From assembly GCF_041807905.1 (NCBI RefSeq), contig NZ_JBGVSA010000042.1:1-21818 (forward strand): a stretch of 21,818 bases of DNA, written 5' to 3'. The notes under the pieces are model-generated. The model was not told the DNA's origin. It did no database searches and worked only from the letters and a program-made list of their open reading frames with translations. Of this stretch, positions 1-8,915 are shown in pieces; the first letter of the stretch is position 1, and each line of letters starts with the position of its first letter. This DNA comes from JBGVSA01 sp041807905 (GTDB lineage Bacteria; Pseudomonadota; Gammaproteobacteria; Burkholderiales; Rhodocyclaceae). A program made the position numbers and the translations under genes.

Positions 1-1257
1 AACGTGACGGCCAACGAAGACGGTGGTCTCACAGTCTCGGGCACGGCGGAGCCGGGTAGCACCGTAACGGTGACCTATCCCGACGGTACGACGAGCACGA
101 CCACGGCCGATGCCGATGGCAACTACAGCGTGACGACCGACGTGCCGCAGACCACGGGAACGGTGGACGTGACCGCCACTGACGTGGCGGGCAATACCAG
201 CGAGCCGACGGAGGTGAGCTACGAGGACACGGGGGCGCCGGTAGCGCCGGTAGTGAACGTGACGGCCAACGAGGACGGTGGCCTGACGGTATCGGGCACG
301 GCCGAGCCGGGTAGCACGGTGACGGTGACCTACCCGGATGGCAGCACGGGCACGACGACGGCCGATGCCGATGGCAACTACAGCGTGACGACCACCGTGC
401 CGCAGACCAGCGGCGAGGTGACGGCCACGGCCACCGATGCGGCCAACAACATCAGTGAGCCGACGGTACTGGACTACACCGATACGGGCGCCCCGGTGGC
501 GCCGGTGGTGAACGTGACGGCCAACGAAGACGGTGGTCTCACGGTCTCGGGCACGGCGGAACCTGGCAGCACGGTGACGGTGACCTATCCGGACGGTACG
601 ACGGGCACGACCACGACGGATGCGGATGGCAACTACAGCGTGACGACCACGGTGCGGCAGACCAGCGGTGAGGTGACGGCGACGGCCACCGATGCGGCCA
701 ACAACATCAGTGATCCGGGCGAGGCAACTTATACGGATACGGATGCGCCCTTGGCGCCGGTGGCGAACGTGACGGCCAATGAGGACGGTGGTCTCACGGT
801 CTCAGGTACTGCCGAGCCGGGCAGCACGGTGACGGTGACCTATCCGGATGGCAGTACGGGTACAGCCACGGCGGATGCCGACGGCAACTACAGCGTGACG
901 ACCACCGTGCCGCAGACTACGGGCACGGTGACGGCGACGGCCACCGATGCAGCAGAAAACACCAGTGCGCCGACTGGCGTGAGCTACACGGACACGAACG
1001 CACCGCTCACACCGGTGGTGCATGTCATGCCTAACGCCGATAACGGTGTAACCGTAAGTGGCACCGCGGAGGCGGGCACCACGGTGACCGTCACCTACCC
1101 GGATGGCAGCTCGGTCACGACCACGGCGGACGCGAACGGCAACTACAGCGTAACGACCCACGTGCCGCAAGCAGCGGGCAACGTCAGTGCAACAGCGACG
1201 GACGCCGCAGGACACGTCAGCGATCCGGGTACGACGCAGTACGTGACCACGGTGATC
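1..1257 (+). repeat. Five tandem 255-bp repeats encoding Ig-like domains
   Basis: Units begin at 1, 256, 511, 766 and 1021, each exactly 255 bp (85 codons). Each opens with a variant of NVTANEDGGLTVSGTAEPGS and contains TVTVTYPDG and DADGNYSVTT. The first four are close to identical in their first halves. The fifth is more diverged (starts HVMPNADNGVTVSG) and leads into non-repeat sequence. The array probably continues upstream of the window. The exact multiple of three keeps the frame if units are gained or lost. Confidence 0.95.
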
Positions 1258-4002
1258 AACGCTGACGTCACGACCGATACGACGCCGATTGTGACGGGTA
1301 CGATCCCGTACGCGCTTACGGCCGATACGCACCTCGAGGTGAAGATCAATGGTGTGACCTACAGTTCGGCCAACGGAGCGGTGGTGGTCGACAAGACGGC
1401 CAACACCTGGTACGTGCAGATTCCGGATGGCAGTGCTTTGCCCACCGGGACCTATGACGTCTCGGCCGTCGTGGTCCAGAGTGACGGGTCAATCGCTGTC
1501 AAGGACATCGCGTTCAACGAATTGACCGTGGCGCCGACGCCGACGGTTACCTTCGGGGGCGCGGGTTCCGGCAACAACAAGGGCACGGCGCTCACCCTGG
1601 GCAGCAATGGGCAGTGGCAGATCTTCTCGAACCAGATCGTGTTCAACGCGAATGCGACGGACAGTGCGTCGCTGGGGACATACTCGACCACGGTTCTGAC
1701 CGCGTCCACCACCCAAATGGCCGGTGCCAACCAGACGCAGAACGTCACCTTTGCGGACATTGACCGCAACGGCACGATGGACATCATCGGTGAAGACTCG
1801 GTGTACCTGGACGGCCAACAAGCCTGGATATTCGACGGCACCACTTACAAGGCTGTGCAGATCGGTCTGTACGAGACCGCCGCTGGAAACACTGCCGCCG
1901 GAACGACGAACGACCTGGATGCAAACGTGTATGCGTGGTACGGCGGTGTTGCGATCTACGATGGCAATGGCGACGGCTTGGCCGACATCATCTACGGCGA
2001 CAACACGCCGAACGATGAAGAAGTGCTTGGCGGGTATGACTCGTCGTTCCTGATCAACACGAACGGTACGGTCACCGGCTTCGTCAAGAACGGTACCTAC
2101 GTAAACGACGTCACTACAGGGGCGACCAATACCGGTAATGCCACGCCGCAGAAGGAAGTGTCCGGCGTCGATATCAACAACGACGGCACGATCGACATCG
2201 TGTATCACGCCGATCTTGGCACGAACAAGGTGGGGGCATCGACTTCCGGCAATGTGTATCGTCTTGTCGTCGCATCGAATGACGGCACCGGCAAGCTGAC
2301 ATCGACGCAGATCGTGACGAACGTGTTCTACGACCAGCAGAACACGACTGCATCGCAGGCGCCGTCGATGACATGGGCGGACTTCAATGGCGACGGGTTC
2401 ATGGACCTGTTCCTTGGTGCCACGTATGGCGGTACCTATGCCAACAGCACGATCTACTTCAACGACGGGCAGGGACACCTGATGTCGACGAACGTGACGG
2501 GCATTGGTACGCCGACCGGCACATACACGATGGGTGACAGCGTGGTAGGCGGCCCGTCGCTGGCGCTCGACTGGAACGGCGACGGCAAGATGGACATCAT
2601 CGAGGCGCCGCAGTTTGGCGCGACCGGGACGCTGAACCTGTACATGAACAACACGTCGAGCGGCGTGGCGAACTTCTCCACGCTCAAGTTGATGGCCGAC
2701 GGCACCTTCGGTACTGGCACCGGCAGCACCGTGGGTGGAACTTCCGCCAACGGCAAGGCGATCTCGGGCATGGTGAGCCTCGACCTCGACTGGGACGGCG
2801 CGCAGGATCTGCTCGTCTTCACGTCGGGTGGCACCACGACCTACGTTCATAACACGAACACGGTCGCCTATGGCACGAGCCTGCATCTGCGCATCCTTGA
2901 CCAGAACGGCATCAATGCGTTCTACGGCGCCACGGTCGAGCTGGTGAACTCCGCGGGGGTCGTGGTTGCAACGCAGATCATCAATGCGCAGTCCGGCAAC
3001 CAGACCAACAACAGCACCGGCATCGTCGATTTCTACGGTCTGGATCCGAACGACACCTACAGCGTTGTACTGCTGCGTAACGTCAATGGAACATCCAGCG
3101 ACGTGGGCGGCGTTGGCTCCGCAACAAACGGTGTCAATGGGGCGGGTACGCTGAACGTCATCGAAAACGTGAACATGACGTGGTCCGACCTGACGACGGG
3201 CGATGCCAACCACGCATACATGCTGATGGCGACAAGCAGTGGCGGTGCGAATGACGTCGACGCCTACTCCGGACGTTCGGGCGGTGGCAGCGACATCACC
3301 GGTACGGGCTACAACGACACGTTCTTTGCCCAGACTGGCACCGCCGTCTATGACGGCGCCGGCGGTACATCTGTGGTTTCGGGCGTATCGGCATGGAGCG
3401 ACACGGGCGGGATGGATATCGTCGACTACCAGCTTGCTGGTTCGACGCCACTCACGATCGACCTGAGCGTAACGACGCCACAGTTCACGGGCTACAACAC
3501 GGCGACCTTCAAGAACATCGAAGGTATTGCCGGTGGCGCTAGCAGCGATACGTTCACCGATAACGCCGCAGACAACCAGTTCGAAGGCCGTGGCGGAAAC
3601 GACACCTTCAACCTTGTCCATGGCGGTCACGACACGTTGATGTACCACGTGCTCGATGCGAACGACGCCACCGGCGGCAATGGCAGCGACATCGCCCACA
3701 GCTTCAAGGTAGGCGTCTACGAGTGCACGCCCGATGTGGACCGGATCGATATCCACGATCTGCTGGTCGGTTACACGGGTGATGGTGCCGCGAACTATGT
3801 GAACGGCACGGCGACCCTTTCGGCAGGCGCTGGCAACCTCTCGGAGTATGTCAGTGTCACGCAGAGTGGCGCCGATACCGTGGTGTCCATCGACCGTGAC
3901 GGTTCGGGTGGCGACTTCTCGGCGACAACGCTCCTGACGCTGACAGACGTGCATACCGATCTGGCGACACTGTTGGCCAATCACCAGCTCGTCGTGGTTT
4001 AA
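1..4002 (+). CDS. Giant type I-secreted adhesin (BapA/LapA-like), 3' part
   Basis: The reading frame is open from base 1, so the start lies upstream; 1333 residues are visible. In order: five Ig-like repeats of 85 residues (1 to about 419); a further Ig-like domain (about 420-515); six FG-GAP/VCBS-type calcium loops of D-x-N-x-D-G form starting near residues 586, 654, 724, 794, 857 and 930, spaced 63-73 residues apart as in propeller blades; a carboxypeptidase-regulatory-like beta domain (about 960-1035); and an RTX-like end (about 1097-1333) with GYNDTFF, GRGGNDTF and the closing pattern SIDRDGSGG...TDLATLLANHQLVVV. That last pattern is typical of the C-terminal secretion domain of type I-secreted surface adhesins. 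There is no cysteine-rich or LPXTG anchor. The expected role is biofilm formation or host attachment at the cell surface. The ABC exporter genes are not in the window. The protein could be called a hemolysin-type calcium-binding protein, but the architecture favours an adhesin. Confidence 0.9.
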   Translation, partial: NVTANEDGGLTVSGTAEPGSTVTVTYPDGTTSTTTADADGNYSVTTDVPQTTGTVDVTATDVAGNTSEPTEVSYEDTGAPVAPVVNVTANEDGGLTVSGTAEPGSTVTVTYPDGSTGTTTADADGNYSVTTTVPQTSGEVTATATDAANNISEPTVLDYTDTGAPVAPVVNVTANEDGGLTVSGTAEPGSTVTVTYPDGTTGTTTTDADGNYSVTTTVRQTSGEVTATATDAANNISDPGEATYTDTDAPLAPVANVTANEDGGLTVSGTAEPGSTVTVTYPDGSTGTATADADGNYSVTTTVPQTTGTVTATATDAAENTSAPTGVSYTDTNAPLTPVVHVMPNADNGVTVSGTAEAGTTVTVTYPDGSSVTTTADANGNYSVTTHVPQAAGNVSATATDAAGHVSDPGTTQYVTTVINADVTTDTTPIVTGTIPYALTADTHLEVKINGVTYSSANGAVVVDKTANTWYVQIPDGSALPTGTYDVSAVVVQSDGSIAVKDIAFNELTVAPTPTVTFGGAGSGNNKGTALTLGSNGQWQIFSNQIVFNANATDSASLGTYSTTVLTASTTQMAGANQTQNVTFADIDRNGTMDIIGEDSVYLDGQQAWIFDGTTYKAVQIGLYETAAGNTAAGTTNDLDANVYAWYGGVAIYDGNGDGLADIIYGDNTPNDEEVLGGYDSSFLINTNGTVTGFVKNGTYVNDVTTGATNTGNATPQKEVSGVDINNDGTIDIVYHADLGTNKVGASTSGNVYRLVVASNDGTGKLTSTQIVTNVFYDQQNTTASQAPSMTWADFNGDGFMDLFLGATYGGTYANSTIYFNDGQGHLMSTNVTGIGTPTGTYTMGDSVVGGPSLALDWNGDGKMDIIEAPQFGATGTLNLYMNNTSSGVANFSTLKLMADGTFGTGTGSTVGGTSANGKAISGMVSLDLDWDGAQDLLVFTSGGTTTYVHNTNTVAYGTSLHLRILDQNGINAFYGATVELVNSAGVVVATQIINAQSGNQTNNSTGIVDFYGLDPNDTYSVVLLRNVNGTSSDVGGVGSATNGVNGAGTLNVIENVNMTWSDLTTGDANHAYMLMATSSGGANDVDAYSGRSGGGSDITGTGYNDTFFAQTGTAVYDGAGGTSVVSGVSAWSDTGGMDIVDYQLAGSTPLTIDLSVTTPQFTGYNTATFKNIEGIAGGASSDTFTDNAADNQFEGRGGNDTFNLVHGGHDTLMYHVLDANDATGGNGSDIAHSFKVGVYECTPDVDRIDIHDLLVGYTGDGAANYVNGTATLSAGAGNLSEYVSVTQSGADTVVSIDRDGSGGDFSATTLLTLTDVHTDLATLLANHQLVVV

Positions 4003-4122
4003 GGTCTCCTGGGGGGGAGGCGGGTGGGGCGCATCTGTCAGGCGCTCCACCCCCTGATGCGTAGAAGAAGTTGGAGGAGGGGCACGGGGCAACCCGTGAT
4101 TCGAGCGGCCTTGTTGCCGCCC

Positions 4123-4160
4123 AAAACCCGCATGGCTACCACGCCTTGCGGGTTTTTTTT
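4123..4160 (+). terminator. Rho-independent terminator after the adhesin gene
   Basis: A 10-bp perfect stem (AAAACCCGCA at 4123-4132 with TGCGGGTTTT at 4147-4156), a 14-nt loop with a possible inner GGC/GCC pairing, and a run of eight T (4153-4160). It lies about 120 bp after the adhesin stop codon. On the other strand the T run is only four bases, so it works mainly for the plus strand. Confidence 0.85.
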
Positions 4161-4477
4161 CGTCCGAGCCCTCTGAAGAATATCTGGATGCGTGGGGGCC
4201 GGCTGCCCGTGACGCCGCGCAGCGGCGCCGGCATCTTGCCGGATGTGGCGAGCAATCCGACTTTCCGATGACGATGAGCCCGTACAGGCGCGGCGCACGG
4301 CTGCACGTCAAACCAGACGGCAGCATTGAACTGGCGTCCGCCATGCAGGCGCATCAGCGCTGCGTCGGCGTGGGCCGTTGCTTCATTTTTCGAATATGAG
4401 GTGGCGGCGCAGCACGCGCCAAGGATAGGCCGATGTGGGTGTGTCGGCCGCATGCGCGAGCCGCGCGTGTGTCGAAT

Positions 4478-4509
4478 CGAGGCGCACGTTGGTTCTGGCG
4501 TGCGCCTCG
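4478..4509 (-). terminator. Perfect hairpin just after manD, possible transcript end
   Basis: CGAGGCGCACG (4478-4488) pairs fully with CGTGCGCCTCG (4499-4509) around a 10-nt loop, 8 bases beyond the manD stop codon. No T run follows on the minus strand, so it is not a classical rho-independent terminator. It may protect the mRNA 3' end or act together with Rho. Confidence 0.5.
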
Positions 4510-4517
4510 TGCGCCGA

Positions 4518-5732
4518 TTACCAGTTCCAGACCGTACCGTCTTCGAGTCGCGCAATCGGAAGATAAGCCGGCTCATACGGATATCGTGCCGCCAGCTTCT
4601 CGTCGAATTCAACCCCCAGGCCCGGCGCATTGCCCGGGTGCATGTATCCGTCTTCGAACGTCCAGTTGTGCGGGAACACTTCCAGCATCTGCTCGGAATA
4701 GCCCATGTATTCCTGCACGCCGAAGTTCGGCACCCACAGATCGAAATGGAGCGCGGCGGCCATGCAGACGGGCGAGAGATCCGACGGGCCGTGCGAACCT
4801 GTCCGCACCTGGTAGAGCGAGGCGAAGTCCGCAATGCGCCGCATGCCAGTAATGCCGCCAGCGTGGGTGATCGTTGTGCGGATGTAGTCGATGAGTTGCT
4901 CTTCGATGAGCTGCTTGCAGTCCCAGATGCTGTTGAAGATCTCCCCGACGGCGACGGGCGTGACCGTGTGCTGGCGGATCAAACGGAAGCACTCCTGGTT
5001 CTCCGCCGGAGTCGGGTCTTCCATCCAGAACAGGCGATACGGTTCGACGGCCTTGCCGAAACGTGCGGCCTCAATGGGCGTCAGGCGATGGTGCACGTCG
5101 TGCAGGAGATGCTCGTTGTAACCAAAGCGCTCGCGCACGGCAGCAAACAGACTCGGCATGAAGTCGAGGTACTTTTCGGTCGACCACAATTGCTCTTCGG
5201 GCCAGTGCCCCTTGGTGGCCGGTTCATAGGCAAGTCCCTTCCCCTTCGACATGCCATAGGTGGTCTTCATTCCGGGCACGCCGCATTGAACGCGGATGGC
5301 CTTGAAGCCCATTTCCTGGTGACGCGCGTAGTCCTCCAGTGCGTCTTCGATGGTGTGGCCGGTGGTGTGGCAATACACCATGACGCCGGTGCGCGAAGCT
5401 CCGCCCAGGAGTTGGTAGACCGGCATGCCCGCCGCCTTGCCTTTGATGTCCCACAAGGCCATGTCGACCGCCGAGATCGCGGACATGGTGACGGGGCCGC
5501 GACGCCAGTAGGCGCCTTTGTAGAGGAACTGCCAGATGTCTTCGATCTGATGTGCGTCGCGCCCGATCAACTGCGGGCAGACGTGGTCGCGCAGATAGGA
5601 CGCCACCGACAATTCCCGGCCGTTGAGTGTTGCGTCGCCCAGGCCTGTCAGCCCCTCATCGGTGTTGATGCGCAGGGTGACGAAGTTGCGCCCCGGGCAG
5701 CTTACAAAGACTTCAGCTCGTGTGATTTTCAT
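4518..5732 (-). CDS. manD: D-mannonate dehydratase (ManD/RspA type, enolase superfamily)
   Basis: The 404-residue protein matches the ManD/RspA subgroup throughout, from MKITRAEVFVSCPGRNFVTL to LEDGTVWNW. The family takes water from D-mannonate to give 2-keto-3-deoxygluconate, using Mg2+ in the cytoplasm. Expected active-site residues are visible: R147 and Y159 (acid/base side), metal ligands D212, E238 and E264 in HDVHH, FWMEDP and VGEIFN, and H214 beside the first ligand. The subgroup motif YKGAYWRRGPVTMSA is intact. The start at 5732 is set by the conserved N-terminus; the upstream ribosome site is weak (GAGCG), which fits coupling to the gene 13 bp upstream. It is the last gene of the operon. 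Some ManD relatives have low activity or prefer D-gluconate, so the true substrate could differ. Confidence 0.9.
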   Translation of the reverse strand: MKITRAEVFVSCPGRNFVTLRINTDEGLTGLGDATLNGRELSVASYLRDHVCPQLIGRDAHQIEDIWQFLYKGAYWRRGPVTMSAISAVDMALWDIKGKAAGMPVYQLLGGASRTGVMVYCHTTGHTIEDALEDYARHQEMGFKAIRVQCGVPGMKTTYGMSKGKGLAYEPATKGHWPEEQLWSTEKYLDFMPSLFAAVRERFGYNEHLLHDVHHRLTPIEAARFGKAVEPYRLFWMEDPTPAENQECFRLIRQHTVTPVAVGEIFNSIWDCKQLIEEQLIDYIRTTITHAGGITGMRRIADFASLYQVRTGSHGPSDLSPVCMAAALHFDLWVPNFGVQEYMGYSEQMLEVFPHNWTFEDGYMHPGNAPGLGVEFDEKLAARYPYEPAYLPIARLEDGTVWNW

Positions 5733-5745
5733 GTTCGTTGATCGC

Positions 5746-6996
5746 TCATCGTTTGAAAGAGGAAGACACAAGCGCCGCAGGTATCGCCACGCGATAGACG
5801 GCGCGCCGGCCGCTGGTGTTGGAGGTGAAGTACACCGCGTTGTCCCCGTGGTCGAAGATCGGGTGCGGATGGCTGTCCTGGCAGTCCCAGATCGAGCGGT
5901 GCTCGCATAGCGGAATCCATTCGATCTGGCGCGTGCCCCAGTCGACGCGCTGCACGCTGATCCATTCGCCGCCCCAGTTTTCGTTCTCGGGCACGCCGTC
6001 CGGGTGGTAATACCCGTCCGATACCAGCCAGTTGTCGTGGAGGTTGCCGGCGGTGAAATGGCCGTAGCGGTGGTAGTCGTCCGGCAGGGCGATCTCCACG
6101 GTGCCGCTGCCGTCGGGTGCAACGCGTCCGATATAGGCGCGGCCGTCGGCATATTTGCCGTGATAGATGATGTGACGCCCATCGGCTGTCCACATCTCGT
6201 GGCAGGTCCAGTCGGCGCGCGTGCGACCCTCGCCTTCGGTGCGCAGGCGGATGTGTTCCTTGCCATTCCACAGCCACAGGCGGCGGATGCCGCAATCGCC
6301 CGGCCATTCGTGGTTGTAGAGAATCACGCCGGCATCGAGCGGGCTGAACTGAACATGCGTGATCCACGCGCGATTGACGCGCTCGCGCGCCACGAGCACG
6401 CCGCTCGCCGTGTCATACACATTGAGGTACGAGTTCAGGTTCTCGTCCTGTACCCGCTTGTCGATGTCGTATGTCGGCTTGTCGGCGATGACTTCGTTTT
6501 TCTTGCCGTCGCTGCCCACGGTGTAGCCGGGCGCATCGTTGGCGAACTGTTCGGCCTCGAGCGCACGTGCATCCGTGGTGGGTACGCATAGACGCGAGCC
6601 GTCGGCACTGACGTGAGTGAAGGCGGTTACCTGGTCCGGCGGCACCTGCGCCAACACGCGCCGGCGGCCCGCCAGGTCCACCTGGACGATGTCGTCGTCC
6701 TGGATGTAGTAGATCAAGTTCCGTGCGGAGTCGAAACTCACGCTAGCCTTGCCCAGCCCCCGGCGTTCGTTGCCGTTGAAGTACACATAGGACTTGAGCG
6801 TGCCTCGTTCATTGAACGTCAGTTGCCGTTCGTCGCCTTGCGGCAGGGGCTTTACGTAAAGATTCGGGTGCCCCGACCGATCGCTGATGAACACCAGTGC
6901 CGCGTCGTCCGACGACAGGCTGGAACTGGTGAAGTACAAAAGCTGGTCGTTGGCGACCGCTCCATCGGTCACCAACGTGGTTGTCTGACTCTGCAT
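5746..6996 (-). CDS. ogl: Oligogalacturonate lyase family protein (PL22)
   Basis: The 416-residue protein has no signal peptide and WD40/TolB-like beta-propeller repeats such as LVFISDRSGHPNLYVKPL and VQFSPLDAGVILYNHEW. This is the fold of polysaccharide lyase family 22, which splits short (often unsaturated) galacturonide oligomers in the cytoplasm to 5-keto-4-deoxyuronate. The metal-binding pattern Q-x-x-H-x-H of characterised PL22 enzymes is present as Q373, H376 and H378 in CQDSHPHP. H266 (CHEMW) and H313 (GHF) lie at spacings that fit the catalytic base and the remaining metal ligand. An AGGGA site 6-7 bases upstream supports the ATG at 6996. It lies 13 bp before manD and 64 bp after dctM in one operon. 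No kduI or kduD gene for the usual next steps is in the window. The family is well supported; the exact oligouronide is not. Confidence 0.85.
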   Translation of the reverse strand: MQSQTTTLVTDGAVANDQLLYFTSSSLSSDDAALVFISDRSGHPNLYVKPLPQGDERQLTFNERGTLKSYVYFNGNERRGLGKASVSFDSARNLIYYIQDDDIVQVDLAGRRRVLAQVPPDQVTAFTHVSADGSRLCVPTTDARALEAEQFANDAPGYTVGSDGKKNEVIADKPTYDIDKRVQDENLNSYLNVYDTASGVLVARERVNRAWITHVQFSPLDAGVILYNHEWPGDCGIRRLWLWNGKEHIRLRTEGEGRTRADWTCHEMWTADGRHIIYHGKYADGRAYIGRVAPDGSGTVEIALPDDYHRYGHFTAGNLHDNWLVSDGYYHPDGVPENENWGGEWISVQRVDWGTRQIEWIPLCEHRSIWDCQDSHPHPIFDHGDNAVYFTSNTSGRRAVYRVAIPAALVSSSFKR

Positions 6997-7016
6997 GATG
7001 ATTCCCTGCGGCGACG

Positions 7017-7051
7017 CCGCACCGGCTCACGATGACCTGGAGCCGGTGCGG
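7017..7051 (-). promoter_or_regulatory. Intercistronic hairpin between dctM and ogl
   Basis: CCGCACCGGCT (7017-7027) and AGCCGGTGCGG (7041-7051) form an 11-bp perfect stem with a 13-nt loop. It fills most of the 64-bp gap between dctM and ogl. No T run follows on the minus strand. A role in mRNA processing or in setting relative expression is inferred. Confidence 0.5.
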
Positions 7052-7060
7052 ACGCGGGTT

Positions 7061-8413
7061 TTACAGCACCGGATGCCCCGTGATCAGCGAGGGCAGCCAG
7101 GTCGAGAAGGCCGGCACGTAAGTGACCACAGCCATGGCGACGAACAGCGCCGTGTAGAACGGCAGGATGGTGCGCATGACCTGCCCCACCGACACGCCCC
7201 CGATGGCGCAGCCGATGAACTGCACCGTGCCGACCGGCGGCGTATTCAGGCCCAGCGCGCAGTTGAGCAGCAACACCATGCCGAACTGGACCGGCCCCAT
7301 GCCCATCTGGATGGCCAGCGGCAGGAACAGCGGCGTGCAGATCAGGATGGTGGCGGCCATGTCCATGAACGTGCCCAGCAGGAACAGGATGATGTTGATC
7401 AGCGCGAACATGATGAGCGGATTGTCCGTCGCGCTCAGCAGCAGTTGCGCCGTCAGATCGGGCAGTTCGAGGAAAGCCATCTGCCATTGCAGGATGTTCG
7501 ACACGCCGATCAGCAACAGCACGATCCCGGTGGTCTTGGCGGCACGCGACGAGGCCATCATCAGCTTCTTCCAGTTCATCGTGCGGTAGGCCACGAAGGT
7601 CAGGAAGAGCGAATAGCACACGGCGATGCCGGCCGCTTCGGTGGCCGTCGTGACGCCTCCGATGATGCAGCCCAGGATGATTGCCACCACGAACAGACCG
7701 GGCAGCGCCGCGATGAACGAGGTCACGACCGCGCCCCAGCCCGGGAACTTGTCGACCGCCGTCGAACCGTCGGGGCGGCGCGGATAGCCGTTCTTCACGG
7801 CCACCCAGTAGGCGGCAAACAGCATGCATATCATCAGGCAGATCACGGGCAGCAGCCCCGCGAACATCAGGTCGCCGATCGAGACGCCACGGATGACGTG
7901 GTCGCCGATGACGCCGGCCGCGCCCTGCGCCGCGAAGGCGTAGATGATCATGTTGTGCGAGGTGGGCATGAGCGCACCGCACAGCGCTGCGTGGGTGGTG
8001 ACGTTGACGGCGTAGTCGGCGCTGTAGCCTTCCTTCTTCATCATCGGGATCATCACGCCGCCCATGGCTGACACGTCGGCGCCGGGCGAACCCGACACGC
8101 CGCCGAACAGCGTGCAGGCCATCACGTTGGCCATGCCCAGGCCGCCGCGCCAGTGCCCCACCAGATTGCGCGCGAAAGTCACGATCTTCTCGGCGATGCC
8201 ACCGTGCAACATGATTTCGCCGGAGAAAATGAAGAACGGAATGGCCAGGAACGAGAACACGTTCATGCCCGAGACCATCGACTGGAACGCGGTGGCCAGC
8301 GGCAGGCCTTCGACGAGGAAGGCCAGCAGGCAACTCAGACCGATGGCGAACGCCACCGGCAGACCCAGGATCAAAAAGAGCAGAAAGCTCAGCGAAAGAA
8401 CGGCTAATACCAT
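7061..8413 (-). CDS. dctM: TRAP transporter large permease (DctM)
   Basis: The 450-residue, very hydrophobic protein has about a dozen predicted membrane segments. DctM-family motifs include IPFFIFSGEIMLHGGIAEKI, LFGGVSGSPGADVSAMG, GTFMDMAATILICTPLF and LGLNTPPVG. In TRAP systems this subunit is the Na+-driven transport channel in the inner membrane, working with the small permease and a periplasmic binding protein. Its ATG at 8413 lies inside the end of dctQ (10-bp overlap), which indicates translational coupling. Length is normal for the family (about 425-450). The substrate cannot be read from this subunit. Confidence 0.95.
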   Translation of the reverse strand: MVLAVLSLSFLLFLILGLPVAFAIGLSCLLAFLVEGLPLATAFQSMVSGMNVFSFLAIPFFIFSGEIMLHGGIAEKIVTFARNLVGHWRGGLGMANVMACTLFGGVSGSPGADVSAMGGVMIPMMKKEGYSADYAVNVTTHAALCGALMPTSHNMIIYAFAAQGAAGVIGDHVIRGVSIGDLMFAGLLPVICLMICMLFAAYWVAVKNGYPRRPDGSTAVDKFPGWGAVVTSFIAALPGLFVVAIILGCIIGGVTTATEAAGIAVCYSLFLTFVAYRTMNWKKLMMASSRAAKTTGIVLLLIGVSNILQWQMAFLELPDLTAQLLLSATDNPLIMFALINIILFLLGTFMDMAATILICTPLFLPLAIQMGMGPVQFGMVLLLNCALGLNTPPVGTVQFIGCAIGGVSVGQVMRTILPFYTALFVAMAVVTYVPAFSTWLPSLITGHPVL

Positions 8414-8898
8414 GACGGCTCCACTTCCTTACCTTGCACCATGGCGATCAGGTGCTCGATCGAGAACAGGACGATGAGCACCCCCGCGATCACGCAAGGG
8501 GTGTAGCGCACCGCTTCCGAGATATTCAGGGTGGGAATGATGCTGTTGTAGACGGCAACTGCCATTTGCAGGCTGCCCAGGAAGAGGGCGATGCCGAAGA
8601 TGATGCTCAGGATGCCGACGATGATGCCGATCACGAACTGGGCCTTGGCCGGCAGGATCACCACCAGTGAATCCATGCCGATGTGGCCCGCTTCGCGCAC
8701 GCCGGCGGAGGCGGCGAACATGGCCACGCAGATCACCAGGATCAGTGCCAGTTGTTCGACATAAGCGGGCGCATCGTGAAACACGTATCGCATCACGACG
8801 CCGTAGAACACGAGCGCCGTGATGCCGAGCAAGGAGGCGACGGCGATATACATCGCCCAACGCGCGAGCCTCGCGTTCAGGCTGGTCAAAAATTGCAT
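8404..8898 (-). CDS. dctQ: TRAP transporter small permease (DctQ)
   Basis: The 164-residue protein has four hydrophobic segments (roughly residues 15-35, 47-65, 87-110 and 133-153), as expected for DctQ. The family signature is seen in VMRYVFHDAPAYVEQLALIL and in AGVREAGHIGMDSL. It pairs with the DctM subunit in the inner membrane. A GGGGAGA ribosome site about 5 bases upstream fits the ATG at 8898. The end overlaps the start of dctM by 10 bp. Confidence 0.93.
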   Translation of the reverse strand: MQFLTSLNARLARWAMYIAVASLLGITALVFYGVVMRYVFHDAPAYVEQLALILVICVAMFAASAGVREAGHIGMDSLVVILPAKAQFVIGIIVGILSIIFGIALFLGSLQMAVAVYNSIIPTLNISEAVRYTPCVIAGVLIVLFSIEHLIAMVQGKEVEPSWY

Positions 8899-8915
8899 GT
8901 ACTTCTCCCCTGAAC

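Larger units (their letters stand above)
4003..4517. other. Intergenic region between convergent genes
   Basis: This 515-bp stretch separates the adhesin (plus) from manD (minus). It holds the terminator at 4123-4160 and the 11-bp hairpin at 4478-4509. Several open frames cross it, but none has a ribosome binding site plus coding-like composition. I see no gene in 4161-4477. Confidence 0.7.

Noticed and set aside
1..1257. 255-bp array considered as a CRISPR or mobile repeat
   Set aside because: The units are contiguous, without spacers, exactly in frame and encode a known adhesin domain type.
1489..4344. Very long open frame on the minus strand opposite the adhesin gene (951 codons)
   Set aside because: It mirrors the biased codons of the plus-strand gene, has R/H/V-rich content without domains or a ribosome site, and the plus strand is clearly the coding one.
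4161..4477. Short hairpins such as GCCGC/GCGGC and CCGGC/GCCGG downstream of the adhesin terminator
   Set aside because: Stems of five base pairs are expected by chance in DNA this GC-rich, and no T run or conserved context supports them.
4326..5741. 471-codon plus-strand frame opposite manD
   Set aside because: The minus strand encodes a full enolase-superfamily enzyme with all active-site residues; the plus frame is a GC-rich shadow.
6969..8333. 454-codon minus-strand frame overlapping dctM in another register
   Set aside because: It is R/H/G-rich with no membrane segments, while the dctM frame has clear family motifs and helices.
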